NCBI RefSeq assembly: GCF_900066015.1
Contig: NZ_LN890656.1
Span: forward strand, 744,001 to 808,000
Direction: 5' to 3'
Length of the DNA stretch: 64,000 nucleotides
Source of the DNA: Candidatus Promineifilum breve
GTDB lineage: Bacteria > Chloroflexota > Anaerolineae > Promineifilales > Promineifilaceae
The notes under the pieces were generated by a model. That model ran no database searches and was not told where the DNA came from. It saw nothing but the letters and a program-made list of their open reading frames with translations. Every line of letters begins with the position of its first letter. Position 1 is the stretch's first letter. Shown one piece after another: positions 16,883 through 27,547 of this stretch. A program made the position numbers and the translations under genes.

Positions 16883-19798
16883 CTAGGGAACCACCACCGC
16901 CAAGTACACAAAATGCTCGGCCGGCCCGGCCTCCACCGCGCCGATGTCGCATTCGGCGGCCGAGGCTTGTCCGTCGCCGTCCACGTTGCGCGGCAAGCCG
17001 CGCTGATCCACGCCGTTGACCGGCGCGGCGGCGCAATCGGCCGACGGGGCGCCGTCGATGGCCGGGCTGCCCACGGCCGGGGCATGGCTCAATGTCGGCC
17101 CGCCGTTATGGGCCAACGGCCGCAGCACCCCGCCCAGCGCCAAAACCGGCGTCACGTCGCTCGCCCCGGCGCTCAGGCCGCTCAGCCCGGCATCGCCGCC
17201 GAAGCCGAACAGATTATGGGCCGCCACCGTGACCGCGCCGCCCATCCGCCGCGCCTCACGGCCATCGGGCGCGCTGTTGCCGGCCAGCAAAGAGCGTTGC
17301 AGGGTCAGCGTGCCGCCATAGGCCAGCGCCCCGCCGCCCCTGACCCCGGCCGTGTTGCCGCTCAACGTGGCGTTGATCAGGCTGGTCGTCCCGGCGGTGA
17401 ACAGCCCGCCGCCGTCGACGGCCGCGCTGTTGCCGCTGAGGGTGCTATTGACCACCAGCAGCGCACCCGCCTGCCCCACCCGCGCCCCGCCGCCGTCGCC
17501 GGCCGTGTTCTCGCTCAGCAGCGAGCGGTCGAGGGTCGCTTGGCCGCCCACAATGAACAGCCCGCCGCCGCCGACGGCCGTGTTTTTCCAGAGCCATCCG
17601 TCGCGGATGGTCAATTGGCCGCCGTCGACCCAGGCCGCGCCCCCCTCGCCGGGGGTCGTGTTGCGCTCCAGCACCACGCCCGCCAGATTGACCGCGCCCT
17701 CGGCCACGGCCAGCCCGCCGCCCGCCTGGGCCTCGTTGCCGTTGAACGAGCCGCCGCTGATCGTCGTCTGGCCGCCGTCGCTATACAGGCCGCCGCCCGC
17801 GTCGCCGGCCTGGTTGCCGCGGAGTTGCGTCCCGTCCAACTCCAGCGCGCCCCCCTTGACATACGCCCCGCCGCCGTCGCCGATGGCGTGGTTGCCGGTG
17901 AGCGCGCCGCCGCTGCCGCTGATGAGACCGGCCAGCAGCGCCAGCCCGCCGCCGTCGCCGCCGGCCTCGTTGGCCTGGAAGAGCGTCCCGTCCAGTTCCA
18001 GCGCGCCGCCGCCAACGTAGGCCCCGCCGCCGTCGCCGCCGGCCTGGTTGCCGGTAATCACCCCGCCCGTGCCGGTGATGAGACCGGCCATCAGGGCCAG
18101 CCCGCCGCCGGTGGCCGCCTCGTTGTCGGACAGGCGCGCGGCGGTCAGGGTCGTCGTGCCGTCTTTGTGGAACAGGCCACCGCCGACGTTGCCGGCCGTG
18201 TTGAACTCGATGCCCCCGCCGCTGATGGTCGTCAGGGCCGCCGCGCCCACGGCCAGCCCACCGCCGTCACCGATGGAGGTGTTGTTGCTGACGGTCGTCT
18301 CGCTCAGGGTCAGCTCGCCGCCGTGGGCATAGAGGCCGCCGCCCGCGCTGCCGGCTTTGTTCTTGTCCAGCGTGGCCCCGTCAAGTGTCGCCATGCCGCT
18401 GCTCAGATAGAGACCGCCGCCGGCCCGCGTCGCCTCGTTCTCGGCCAGTGTGCCGCCCATGACGCTCAATTGGCCGCCGGAGACGAAGCCGCCGCCGCCG
18501 TCGCCGCCGGTGTTGCCGCTGAGCGTGCTCTCGGTCAGGGTGACGAGCGAATCGAGCAAGAAGAAACCGCCGCCATGCCCGGCCGTACCGCCCTCGTTGT
18601 CGCTGATGGTGGCCGTAATCGTCGCCGTGGCGTGTTCGAGGGCCAGGCCCGCGCCGGTGGTGGCCTTGTTGGCGCTCAGGGTCGCGCCGTCGAGCGTCAG
18701 CACCAGGGTGGAGGCGTAGATGCCGCCGCCCCGGTCGTCGCCCGCCTCGTTGCCGCTGACGGTCGTCGCCGTCAGGATCAGCGTGCCGTTGATGGCGTCG
18801 ATGCCGCCGCCGAGATCATCGGCCACGTTATCGGCGATGGTCGATTCGGTGATGATGGTGTCGGCGGCGCGCAGGCTCAGGCCACCGCCATTATCGGCCG
18901 TGTTGCCGCTGAGGGTCGTCGCCGTTAGGGTCAACGCGCCGCTGGAGGCATAGATCGCGCCGCCGAGGTCGGCCGCGTTGTCGTCGATGGTTGAGTCGTC
19001 GATGACCGTCTCGCTGTCGAAGAGGGCCAGCGCGCCGCCATAATCGGCAAAGTTGTCGCTGAGGGTCGTGGCCGTCAGGGTCAGGGTGCCGTTGTCGGCG
19101 TAGATGGCGCCGCCATAGGTCGCCCCGTTGCCGCTGAGGGTGCAGCCGTTCAGCGTCAGCGCCGCGTCATAGACGGCCACCGCCCCGCCGTAATAATCCT
19201 GCCGCCCATCGCTGAGGGTCACATCATTGAGCGTCAGATGGCCGCTCTGGTAGACGTCATCGCCCACCACCGTGAAAAAGCGTAGGTCATCGTCGCTGTC
19301 GCGGCTGATGGTCGATCCGTTGCCGTCGATGGTGATGGTCGAGGTGATGAGTGGCAGGCCGGAATAGCCGTGGGTGATGTCGGCCACGTAATAGGCCACG
19401 ACAAAAGCGCCGTCATCGGGCAGGGTGATGGTGTCGGCCCCCAGCGGGTCGCCGGGGGCGCAATCGTCGTGGGGTTGGCCGGTGATGGTGTCGTTGGCGT
19501 TGTCGATGGCTTCGATGAGGCTACAGACGTAGTTGTCCAGGGCCTCGACCGCGCCGTCGGCGACGACCATTCCGGTCACGGTGGAAGCCCTGACGGATGT
19601 CGCCAGACCGGTCGGACCGGGAGCCAACGCCAGCAACAACGCCGCCGCGGCCAATGACAACCGCAGGCGGCGCATCAGCCGGCGGCGGCGGCGCGGCAGG
19701 GCGCGCAAGCGATCGTAAGACCAGGCCAGCCGGGCGGCCAACCGCGGGTCGTGGGCCAGCCGGGCGGCCAGCAGGGGAACGAGTGGGGCGCGTTGCAT
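16883..19798 (-). CDS. large secreted beta-helix protein, choice-of-anchor Q
   Basis: 971 residues with ~25 beta-helix turns, most with a SGNTAxxGGGLY-type motif (TLSGNTADNGGGLSLRAAD; LSENTAGDGGGARVGQ), and a C-terminal choice-of-anchor Q signature (GSPAIDGAPSADC ... ECDIGAVEAG). A GGAGG six bases before the ATG at 19798 supports this start, although it gives an unusually long basic N-region (~40 residues, repeating AARLAHDPRLAARLAW) before the hydrophobic LSLAAAALLLALAPG. The other beta-helix protein has a similar long N-region, so the extended signal looks real. The DNA is strongly repetitive because of the Gly-Gly-Gly turns. Likely a surface fibre or adhesin. Confidence 0.88.
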   Translation of the reverse strand: MQRAPLVPLLAARLAHDPRLAARLAWSYDRLRALPRRRRRLMRRLRLSLAAAALLLALAPGPTGLATSVRASTVTGMVVADGAVEALDNYVCSLIEAIDNANDTITGQPHDDCAPGDPLGADTITLPDDGAFVVAYYVADITHGYSGLPLITSTITIDGNGSTISRDSDDDLRFFTVVGDDVYQSGHLTLNDVTLSDGRQDYYGGAVAVYDAALTLNGCTLSGNGATYGGAIYADNGTLTLTATTLSDNFADYGGALALFDSETVIDDSTIDDNAADLGGAIYASSGALTLTATTLSGNTADNGGGLSLRAADTIITESTIADNVADDLGGGIDAINGTLILTATTVSGNEAGDDRGGGIYASTLVLTLDGATLSANKATTGAGLALEHATATITATISDNEGGTAGHGGGFFLLDSLVTLTESTLSGNTGGDGGGGFVSGGQLSVMGGTLAENEATRAGGGLYLSSGMATLDGATLDKNKAGSAGGGLYAHGGELTLSETTVSNNTSIGDGGGLAVGAAALTTISGGGIEFNTAGNVGGGLFHKDGTTTLTAARLSDNEAATGGGLALMAGLITGTGGVITGNQAGGDGGGAYVGGGALELDGTLFQANEAGGDGGGLALLAGLISGSGGALTGNHAIGDGGGAYVKGGALELDGTQLRGNQAGDAGGGLYSDGGQTTISGGSFNGNEAQAGGGLAVAEGAVNLAGVVLERNTTPGEGGAAWVDGGQLTIRDGWLWKNTAVGGGGLFIVGGQATLDRSLLSENTAGDGGGARVGQAGALLVVNSTLSGNSAAVDGGGLFTAGTTSLINATLSGNTAGVRGGGALAYGGTLTLQRSLLAGNSAPDGREARRMGGAVTVAAHNLFGFGGDAGLSGLSAGASDVTPVLALGGVLRPLAHNGGPTLSHAPAVGSPAIDGAPSADCAAAPVNGVDQRGLPRNVDGDGQASAAECDIGAVEAGPAEHFVYLAVVVP

Positions 19799-19836
19799 TG
19801 AATACCTCCACGGTCGATTATACCGCCCAAACGCCC

Positions 19837-19872
19837 TAGAAACCGAGTTTTGTCTTGAAAACTCGGTTTCTA
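19837..19872. repeat. GAAACCGAGTTTT hairpin
   Basis: TAGAAACCGAGTTTT and AAAACTCGGTTTCTA pair perfectly around a six-base loop. It is the same family as 13645-13678 and lies upstream of the beta-helix gene start. Confidence 0.85.
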
Positions 19873-19911
19873 TCCCCGATCAAGTTCGCCCTGGTAACGA
19901 TGTAGGGCTTT

Positions 19912-20040
19912 TCAGATGTCAAAAGTCTCACCCGTCGCCAGCCTTTCGAGGATGGATTCAACGGTGATGCGCGTGCCGCTCACGACCGGCTTGCCCAGCA
20001 TCACCGCCGGATCGGCGCTAATGTGTTGTTTCTCGCTCAT
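19912..20040 (-). pseudogene. truncated DUF433 (antitoxin-like) fragment
   Basis: A 42-codon frame reads MSEKQHISADPAVMLGKP then VVSGTRITVESILERLATGE, the start of a DUF433 protein (ISADPxVxxGKPVxxGTRITV). Members are normally ~75 residues and continue with a second helix and a YP.L...DI.AAL segment, which is missing: TGA follows FDI. DUF433 proteins often pair with PIN-type toxins; none adjoins this copy. A truncated remnant is most likely, though a short functional protein cannot be excluded. Confidence 0.6.
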
Positions 20041-20070
20041 GGATGGATTGTAACGCATAAGAGAGACGAG

Positions 20071-21321
20071 TTACGAAGCAATTTGCGCCCGCAATAGCGG
20101 CTCATTCACCGCCGTCGCATCCTCCTTCTCCGCCCCCAAAAAGCTCACGAAGCGCCGGAAGCCGCGCCCCAGCGCCGCCGCGAACGCCTCATCCCGCCCC
20201 AACGCCTCATCCTCCAGCCACAACCCCAGGATGACAAACGTGTTGGTTGTCCGGTCCAGCTTGCTGTCGAAGCGCCCCACCAGCCGCTCGCCCCACAAGA
20301 TCGGCAGCACGTAGTAGCCATACTGGCGCTTATCGACCGGCTTGTAGACCTCCCAGACGTAATCGAAGCCGAACAGCACTTTGGCCCGGCCGCGCGCGCT
20401 GACCGGATCGAGCGGCGACAGGAAGGCGACCTCGTCGGTATTGTCGCCGTCCAGCGGCCGCCACGCCGCCGGAACCCGCCCGGCGCTGACCTCGGCCAGG
20501 GCCGCCGCGTCGCTGCCCAATGCCAGATGGGGCGCTTTCCAGCCCGCCACCCGCACCTCGATCACCTCGCCGTCGGCCAGCATTTGCCCCAGCAGCGATT
20601 TGGCCGCGCGGTCCGGCTCGCCGCGCCCCATGTACCCCTCGGCCGTCCGCTTGACCCGCGACAGGCCGTCGAAGCTGATCTCCTTTTTGATGACGAAGCG
20701 GTCGACCTCGGCCTCTTCGCTTTCATACAGCAGATGGGCCGGGGCCACCGCTTCGGCCAGGGCATAGACGCGCTCGAATCGCTCGCGGTGGTGGGTCATC
20801 ACCTCGCCCGTGCGCCATAGGTAATACAACGCCAGGGCGCTATCCTTGCGGCCGCGATAGCTGTCGGTGCGCGTGCGCGTCGTCATGGCGAAGTCGCGGT
20901 TGGTCACCGTGCCCCGTTCGCGCAAAATCTGCCGCATCTCGACCACGGCTTCGGCGTGCTCGCGCCCCATGCGGGCGATGCGCGAATCGCCGGCCAGGCC
21001 GTCGTGCTCGCGGCGCATGACCACCCGCCAATGGGGCAGCTCGTCCATCGGCCGCACCGCCAGCCAGCCGCCCCAGTCGAAGAACTCCCGCCGGCCATAG
21101 GTCGCCTCTTCCCAAAGGCCGGGCGTGTAGTCGAGCACGCGGCTGTGGAGCATGATGTCCTGGCTGCGGGCGATGATTTGCAGCGGGTCGAGTTGCAGAT
21201 ATTCGATGGCCCGCATGGCCGCCGCCGCGCCTGCCGGCTCGCGCCAGCGCCGCCCCGGCCATAGGCCCTGCTTGCCCAGAATGAACCGCCGGGCGGTGTC
21301 GATATCGATTGTTATGGTCAT
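20071..21321 (-). CDS. winged-helix DNA glycosylase, YcaQ/AlkX (HTH_42) family
   Basis: 416 residues matching the winged-helix HTH_42 family over its usual length (~400). The N-terminal segment IDTARRFILGKQGL and the motif EYLQLDPLQIIARSQDIML around residues 40-58 are characteristic. The catalytic pair in this family is Q-x-Q in Streptomyces AlkZ and Q-x-D in E. coli YcaQ/AlkX; here residues 43-45 are Q-L-D, the AlkX type. AlkX unhooks alkylated bases, including interstrand crosslinks. The C-terminal half contains the expected LSPLDPVSARGRAKVLFGFD and RQYGYYVLPILWGERLVGR. It stands alone between repeats. Family assignment is firm; activity is inferred. Confidence 0.88.
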   Translation of the reverse strand: MTITIDIDTARRFILGKQGLWPGRRWREPAGAAAAMRAIEYLQLDPLQIIARSQDIMLHSRVLDYTPGLWEEATYGRREFFDWGGWLAVRPMDELPHWRVVMRREHDGLAGDSRIARMGREHAEAVVEMRQILRERGTVTNRDFAMTTRTRTDSYRGRKDSALALYYLWRTGEVMTHHRERFERVYALAEAVAPAHLLYESEEAEVDRFVIKKEISFDGLSRVKRTAEGYMGRGEPDRAAKSLLGQMLADGEVIEVRVAGWKAPHLALGSDAAALAEVSAGRVPAAWRPLDGDNTDEVAFLSPLDPVSARGRAKVLFGFDYVWEVYKPVDKRQYGYYVLPILWGERLVGRFDSKLDRTTNTFVILGLWLEDEALGRDEAFAAALGRGFRRFVSFLGAEKEDATAVNEPLLRAQIAS

Positions 21322-21341
21322 GATGGTTTGTTATCAGAGTG

Positions 21342-21440
21342 ACACAGAGGGCATAGAGGATTCACAGAGTTCCACAGAGGTTTTCAGAGCAATGGCTTTC
21401 CGGCCTCCGTGCTCTCTGTGTCCCTCCGTGCCCTCTGTGT
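21342..21440. repeat. ACACAGAG/CTCTGTGT inverted repeat
   Basis: Left arm ACACAGAGGGCATAGAGG with further CACAGAG units and right arm CTCTGTGTCCCTCCGTG...CCCTCTGTGT pair around a ~30-base centre (TTTTCAGAGCAATGGC). It is one of at least six copies of this family in the window (22535-22891 ×3, 28001-28050 partial, 34531-34641 variant). Confidence 0.85.
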
Positions 21441-21456
21441 AATCTTTTCCCAGCGA

Positions 21457-22497
21457 CTACTCTCTATCCGGCCGGGCCATGCTGACCCAATCCGGGGCCG
21501 GGAGGCCGTGTTGACCGAGGTACAGGCTCAACTGCGCGGCGTGCTCCTGCACGTGGCGCATACTGTACAGTTGCAACTCCAGGAAGGACACCTCGCCCCA
21601 GGCGAACGAGCAACGCCGCGCGGCCGTCTCGTCGTCCAGCGCCAGCAGCGTCTCGCGCATCTTATTCCGGCAGATGGCCCAATAGGTCAGGAGTTCTTCC
21701 TGGGTATAGACCCGGTCGGGCAGATCGTCCTCGACCATCTCGATCAGTCCCAGCGGGGCGGGCGGCAAGAAGCCCTCCTCCGCGCCGAACAGGTAGAGAT
21801 CGACCCAGAACAGGGCGTGGTAGGCGCGATACCACACCTCGGCATACTCCGGTCGCGCGCCGGGGTCGTCGTACAGTCGGCCGCGCCACAACTCAGCCGG
21901 GCAGGCGGCGATGGCGTCGCCCAATACGTCGAGCGCCGCGCCGTACTGCCGCCAGACGATCTCTTGCCAGGGAATATCCATGTCGCCTCTCCCTTCTTCA
22001 TAGACGTAATCGACCACGTCCTGCGGGGCCGGGTCGCCATGTTGCCCGATCAGCAGGTTCACGTGCGCGGTGTGCTCCACCACGTGGCGCATGGTGTAGA
22101 GTTGCAATTCGACAAAGCTCGGTTCCATCCAGCGGAAGCGGCACAGCCGGTTGGCTGTCGCCTCGGTCAGCCCGTCGATGGTCGCGGTCAGCTTGGCGCG
22201 GCAGGCGTCGAGATAGGTCTGTAGCTGGGCCTTGCTATAGGGCGTGGCCAGCAGCTTGCCCCGCTGGAAGGGCGGCGGCGGCGCGAAGCCCTCAGCTTGG
22301 CCGGTCAGATAGAGATCGAGCCAGATCAGCGTGTGGGTGATGATGCCCCACGTCTGGCCGAATTCCTGCTCGCCGTCCTCGTCGTCCCACAGTTGGGCGG
22401 CCCACAGGTCGGCGGGGCAGGCCAGCATCGTCCGCTCCAGGATGTCGAGCGCGGCCCCGAATTGCTGGCGCAGCATGGGTTGCCAGTGGATGCGCAT
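21457..22497 (-). CDS. tandem DinB-family protein (two domains)
   Basis: 346 residues consisting of two DinB-like four-helix domains in tandem: one starts IHWQPMLRQQFGAALDILE, the other IPWQEIVWRQYGAALDVLG at ~residue 173, and both contain LQLYxMRHVxEHxAxxxLxxGQHG with the metal-binding histidines. DinB/YfiT-type domains bind a divalent metal and include thiol-dependent transferases; the substrate here is unknown. ATG at 22497 has GAGGAG upstream. The internal duplication is clear from sequence. Another single DinB gene lies just upstream on the same strand, separated by repeats. Confidence 0.85.
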   Translation of the reverse strand: MRIHWQPMLRQQFGAALDILERTMLACPADLWAAQLWDDEDGEQEFGQTWGIITHTLIWLDLYLTGQAEGFAPPPPFQRGKLLATPYSKAQLQTYLDACRAKLTATIDGLTEATANRLCRFRWMEPSFVELQLYTMRHVVEHTAHVNLLIGQHGDPAPQDVVDYVYEEGRGDMDIPWQEIVWRQYGAALDVLGDAIAACPAELWRGRLYDDPGARPEYAEVWYRAYHALFWVDLYLFGAEEGFLPPAPLGLIEMVEDDLPDRVYTQEELLTYWAICRNKMRETLLALDDETAARRCSFAWGEVSFLELQLYSMRHVQEHAAQLSLYLGQHGLPAPDWVSMARPDRE

Positions 22498-22534
22498 GCG
22501 TTGTTGCTCCTCAGTGCTCTTTTTTCAGGCTTGT

Positions 22535-22891
22535 AACACAGAGGACACAGAGGATTCACAGAGTTACACAGAGGTTTTCAGAGCGATTGCTTTCTTGCTT
22601 CTTATCTCTGTGTCTCTCCGTGCTCTCCGTGTCCGATTTGGAACACAGAGTTCACAGAGGATTCACAGAGTTACACAGAGGTTTTCAGAGCGATCGCCTT
22701 CTTGCTTCTTATCTCTGTGCCTCTCTGTGTCTCTCCGTGTTCTCCGTGTCCGATTTGGAACACAGAGGACACAGAGGATTCACAGAGTTACACAGAGATT
22801 TTCAGAGGGATCGCTTTCTCCCTTTCTTGTCTCTGTGCCTCTCTGTGTCCCTCCGTGATCTCTGTGTCCCTTCTTGCTCTCCGTGTCCGCT
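22535..22891. repeat. three tandem ~110-130 bp ACACAGAG hairpin units
   Basis: This fills the 402-base gap between two DinB genes. Units begin at 22535, 22642 and 22759; each has GGATTCACAGAGTTACACAG, a TTTTCAGAG centre with GAT(T/C)GC, then CTCTGTG.CTCTC(C/T)GTG arms and (in the first two) a GTCCGATTTGG end. Each unit can form its own long hairpin, so the array is a block of amplified copies rather than a coding region. Confidence 0.9.
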
Positions 22892-22899
22892 TAATATAA

Positions 22900-23400
22900 C
22901 TAACCCTCAAAAGGATGATCGAAGGCGTAGAAAATATAGTCCTGCGGCGGCGTCTCCACCCCCATATCATTCAATTGCCGCAGCAGTTGCGCCCGGTGGT
23001 CGGTGCCGTGGTTCGCCACGTGGATCAACACCTGCCACACGGTCAGGTCCTGGTCTTCCTCCGGGAACTTGATGGGCTTGCTGAACAGCGCCTCGTCGCT
23101 CAAGCCGGCCACGTAGGCGCGCGTCACCTGCTCCACTTCGTCCCAGCGCGCCCGGATGACGTCCCGGTCGTCGATGGCGGCGTCGGGCAGCGGCTCCGAC
23201 GGCTCGACGACCCGCAGTTCACAGAACCATACTTCCTCGGCGTCGATCAGGTGGACAAGCTGCTCACGCACCGAGCCACGCGAATAAGTCGCGGCCTGGG
23301 TGAACTGCTCCTGGCTCAGCGGCGCAATGCAGTAATGCCACAACTTGCGGTTTTCGCTGAGGTGATAGGCATAGAAGTGGCGAAAGGCGTCGGCATTCAT
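22900..23400 (-). CDS. DinB-family protein
   Basis: 166 residues, the normal size for one DinB domain. Conserved metal-ligand positions are visible: QLVHLIDAEEVWF (His ~50) and LIHVANHGTDHRAQLLRQL (paired histidines ~125-130). ATG at 23400 has AGGAGAA upstream. Likely a metal-dependent hydrolase or thiol-transferase-type enzyme of unknown substrate; the neighbouring tandem DinB gene suggests local family expansion. Confidence 0.88.
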   Translation of the reverse strand: MNADAFRHFYAYHLSENRKLWHYCIAPLSQEQFTQAATYSRGSVREQLVHLIDAEEVWFCELRVVEPSEPLPDAAIDDRDVIRARWDEVEQVTRAYVAGLSDEALFSKPIKFPEEDQDLTVWQVLIHVANHGTDHRAQLLRQLNDMGVETPPQDYIFYAFDHPFEG

Positions 23401-23463
23401 TGGCTATTCTCCTGTTGGGTGAGGTGGGATATAATAGCACGAGTGTTCGATTGTCAACAACTA

Positions 23464-23498
23464 TAGAAACCGAGTTTTCAAGAAAAAACTCGGTTTCC
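23464..23498. repeat. GAAACCGAGTTTT hairpin abutting the acetyltransferase start
   Basis: AGAAACCGAGTTTT and AAAACTCGGTTTC pair around a short loop and end two bases before the ATG at 23501. The mRNA of the next gene therefore has no room for a conventional ribosome site. Same family as 13645-13678. Confidence 0.85.
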
Positions 23499-23500
23499 AG

Positions 23501-24136
23501 ATGATGGAACTCCACACCGACCGCCTCATCCTGCGCGAATTCGTCGCCGACGACTGGCCGGCCGTGCTGGCCTACCAGAGCGACCCGCGTTACCTGCGCC
23601 TGTACGAATGGACGGCGCGCAGCGAGGCCGACGTGCGCGCCTTCGTGCAACTATTCATCGACCAGCAACAGCAGCGGCCGCGCACCCGCTATCAACTGGC
23701 AATTACCCTCAAGGCCGACGGCCGACTCATCGGTAATTGTGGTATTCGCGTGGTCGCTGCTAGAAACCCGGTTTCTCCCGAAGAAAGAAACCGGGTTTTT
23801 ACCGCCAATGACCAGGCTGCGGCCGATAAAAACCCGGTTTCGGGCGCCCACGAGGCCGCCCGTGCCCACGACGCCGACATCGGCTACGAACTGGCCCCCG
23901 ACGCATGGGGCCACGGCTACGCCACCGAGGCGGCGCGGGCCATCGTCCGCTTCGGCTTCGAGACGTTGGGCCTCCACCGCATCAGCGCCGACACCGTGGC
24001 CGACAACACCGCCTCGGCCCGCGTGCTGCAAAAGCTGGGCCTGACGCTGGAGGGCCGCCTGCGCGATAAGCTGTATTACAAGGGGCGCTATTGGGATGTG
24101 GTATTGTTTGGGATGATCCGGCCCGATCAGGCCTGA
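23501..24136 (+). CDS. GNAT-family acetyltransferase (RimJ/RimL type) with repeat-derived insert
   Basis: 211 residues; the N-terminal LHTDRLILREFVADDWPAV and the C-terminal half with acetyl-CoA loop (YELAPDAWGHGYATEAAR) and DTVADNTASARVLQKLG are typical of the RimJ/RimL subgroup, which acetylates N-terminal amino groups or small amines. Family members are usually ~170-185 residues. The excess is a ~30-residue insert (about residues 86-117, ARNPVSPEERNRVF ... ADKNPVSG) between IGNCGIR and ADIGYEL, encoded by a GAAACCGGGTTT palindromic repeat. The loop lies between two strands near the active-site side, so the fold may tolerate it. Start is ATG 23501 or 23504. Confidence 0.85.
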   Translation: MMELHTDRLILREFVADDWPAVLAYQSDPRYLRLYEWTARSEADVRAFVQLFIDQQQQRPRTRYQLAITLKADGRLIGNCGIRVVAARNPVSPEERNRVFTANDQAAADKNPVSGAHEAARAHDADIGYELAPDAWGHGYATEAARAIVRFGFETLGLHRISADTVADNTASARVLQKLGLTLEGRLRDKLYYKGRYWDVVLFGMIRPDQA

Positions 24137-24281
24137 AGCACCATTCACAACGGCTGCGCCCGGCCAAATCCCCTGCGCCACCCTTGGTCAAAGGCTGAAG
24201 AGCTTAAGGGAATTGCGTTTTGGGTTTCGTCGGAGGCCAAAGGTCGTATACTTTCTATCACATATAAGGTGGATTCTCTTT

Positions 24282-26489
<2,208 letters not shown>

Positions 26490-26490
26490 C

Positions 26491-26570
26491 AGTGGGCAGT
26501 GGGTAGTGGACAGTGGGCAGTGACCTGCCCACTGTCCACTACCCACTGCTTCAAATCTGTGGATTCTCCT
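26491..26570. repeat. AGTGGGTAGTGGACAG hairpin, probable terminator after tex
   Basis: 26498-26520 and 26525-26547 are perfectly complementary over 23 bases with a four-base loop (TGAC); an extra AGTGGGC unit precedes them. A half copy of the CTGTGGATT repeat follows to 26570. The very stable hairpin lies two bases past the tex stop and between convergent genes. Confidence 0.85.
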
Positions 26571-26580
26571 CGTGACCGCT

Positions 26581-27009
26581 TCAAGCAGGCCCGATTTGCA
26601 GGAGGGCCGCAAACGTGGCCGGCGACACAATGCGGATGCCGCGAAACGCGCCCAGGGGCAACAGGTGTTGCTTATCGCCGGTGACCAGATAATCCGCGCC
26701 GCCGGCCACGGCACATTCCAGATAGCGGTTGTCGGTCTCGTCGGCGCTGATGTCGATTTGCTCGGTGGGTTCCACGATCCGGCTCTCTTCCCGAACCAGC
26801 GCCAACCAATCGGCCACCTCGGCCGCCGTCATCCCGTGCAGCGCGGCCAGGCGCGGATAGGCCAGCACCCGCGCCATTTCCTCCAGGATGGCCGCCGACA
26901 GCAATAACGCATAGGCTTCATCGCGCCAGGCATCCACAATGAGCCGGGGCGCGCCGCGCGAACTGATCAGGGCACTGACGAAGACGTTGACGTCCAGCAC
27001 GACCCTCAT
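26581..27009 (-). CDS. PIN-domain toxin of a type II toxin-antitoxin system
   Basis: 142 residues of PIN fold: the first acidic residue in MRVVLDVNVFVSALISS, a middle acidic position in ILEEMARVLAYP, and C-terminal acids in DETDNRYLECA and DYLVTGDKQHLL. It is of the COG1569-like subgroup and should be a metal-dependent ribonuclease. Its ATG overlaps the TGA of the upstream antitoxin gene by four bases, the usual antitoxin-toxin coupling. All core acidic residues are present, so it looks intact. Confidence 0.88.
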   Translation of the reverse strand: MRVVLDVNVFVSALISSRGAPRLIVDAWRDEAYALLLSAAILEEMARVLAYPRLAALHGMTAAEVADWLALVREESRIVEPTEQIDISADETDNRYLECAVAGGADYLVTGDKQHLLPLGAFRGIRIVSPATFAALLQIGPA

Positions 27010-27296
27010 CCCGGCCCTCGCTCCCTATGTTCGGCCCGCACCGCCTGCTGCGCCTCCAGCACCAGGGCCATCGCCTCATCGGGATCCATATCACCGGCCG
27101 CCGCCTGCATCCGCTCGATCATGCCAAACAGGCGCTCTCGATTCGATTTCCACGCCTCATACACGTGGAGCGGCACCACGGCCACCGCCGGCTTGCCGTG
27201 GCGCAGGATGATGTACTTACTGTTCTCGTATTGCACCTCATCAACCAGCGTGCCCAATTCCTCGCGCACCTGAGAAATACTCAACTGTTTTTCCAT
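27006..27296 (-). CDS. Phd/YefM-family antitoxin
   Basis: 96 residues: QLSISQVREELGTLVDEVQ and YIILRHGKPAVAVVPLHVYE are the Phd/YefM DNA-binding fold, and the C-terminal helix-rich segment would bind and inhibit the PIN toxin encoded next. AGAAGGTG lies just before the ATG at 27296. Phd-type antitoxins usually autorepress their operon; no operator was identified. Confidence 0.88.
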   Translation of the reverse strand: MEKQLSISQVREELGTLVDEVQYENSKYIILRHGKPAVAVVPLHVYEAWKSNRERLFGMIERMQAAAGDMDPDEAMALVLEAQQAVRAEHRERGPG

Positions 27297-27476
27297 ATCA
27301 CCTTCTCCGGCAATCGTACATCCAATAAAATTGGTATAATTTGTACAATACGTGCATTATAATGAGTTGTCGCGTCGGAATCAAGCGGTATGATCGGTCA
27401 CTAATCCTAAACCCTAGAATTGACCGGCCGTTTTTATCCAATCAATCCGCTCACCCATTCAACCCATTCATCTCTT

Positions 27477-27520
27477 CAATCCGTGCAAATCCGTAAAATC
27501 CGTGCAAATCCGTGGTAAAA
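27477..27520. repeat. AATCCGTGCAAATCCGTAA direct repeats
   Basis: Units of ATCCGTGCAAATCCG and AATCCGTAAAATCCG follow one another upstream of the flavin-oxidase-like gene; the same family forms an inverted pair at 35304-35391. The rest of the 251-base gap (27297-27547) holds only AT-rich promoter-like sequence upstream of the antitoxin gene. Confidence 0.75.
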
Positions 27521-27547
27521 TTATTATTCCCCCATCAGGACAACATT

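Noticed and set aside
16637-18928. 763-codon plus-strand frame opposite the beta-helix gene
   Set aside because: Mirror of the Gly-rich repeats; no ribosome site or family.
21342-22891. CRISPR array
   Set aside because: The repeats are palindromic with no unique spacers of constant length and no cas genes nearby.
22587-23072. Plus-strand frame with repeated LCLSVSLRVLRV-like peptides
   Set aside because: Translation of the ACACAGAG repeat block, not a gene.
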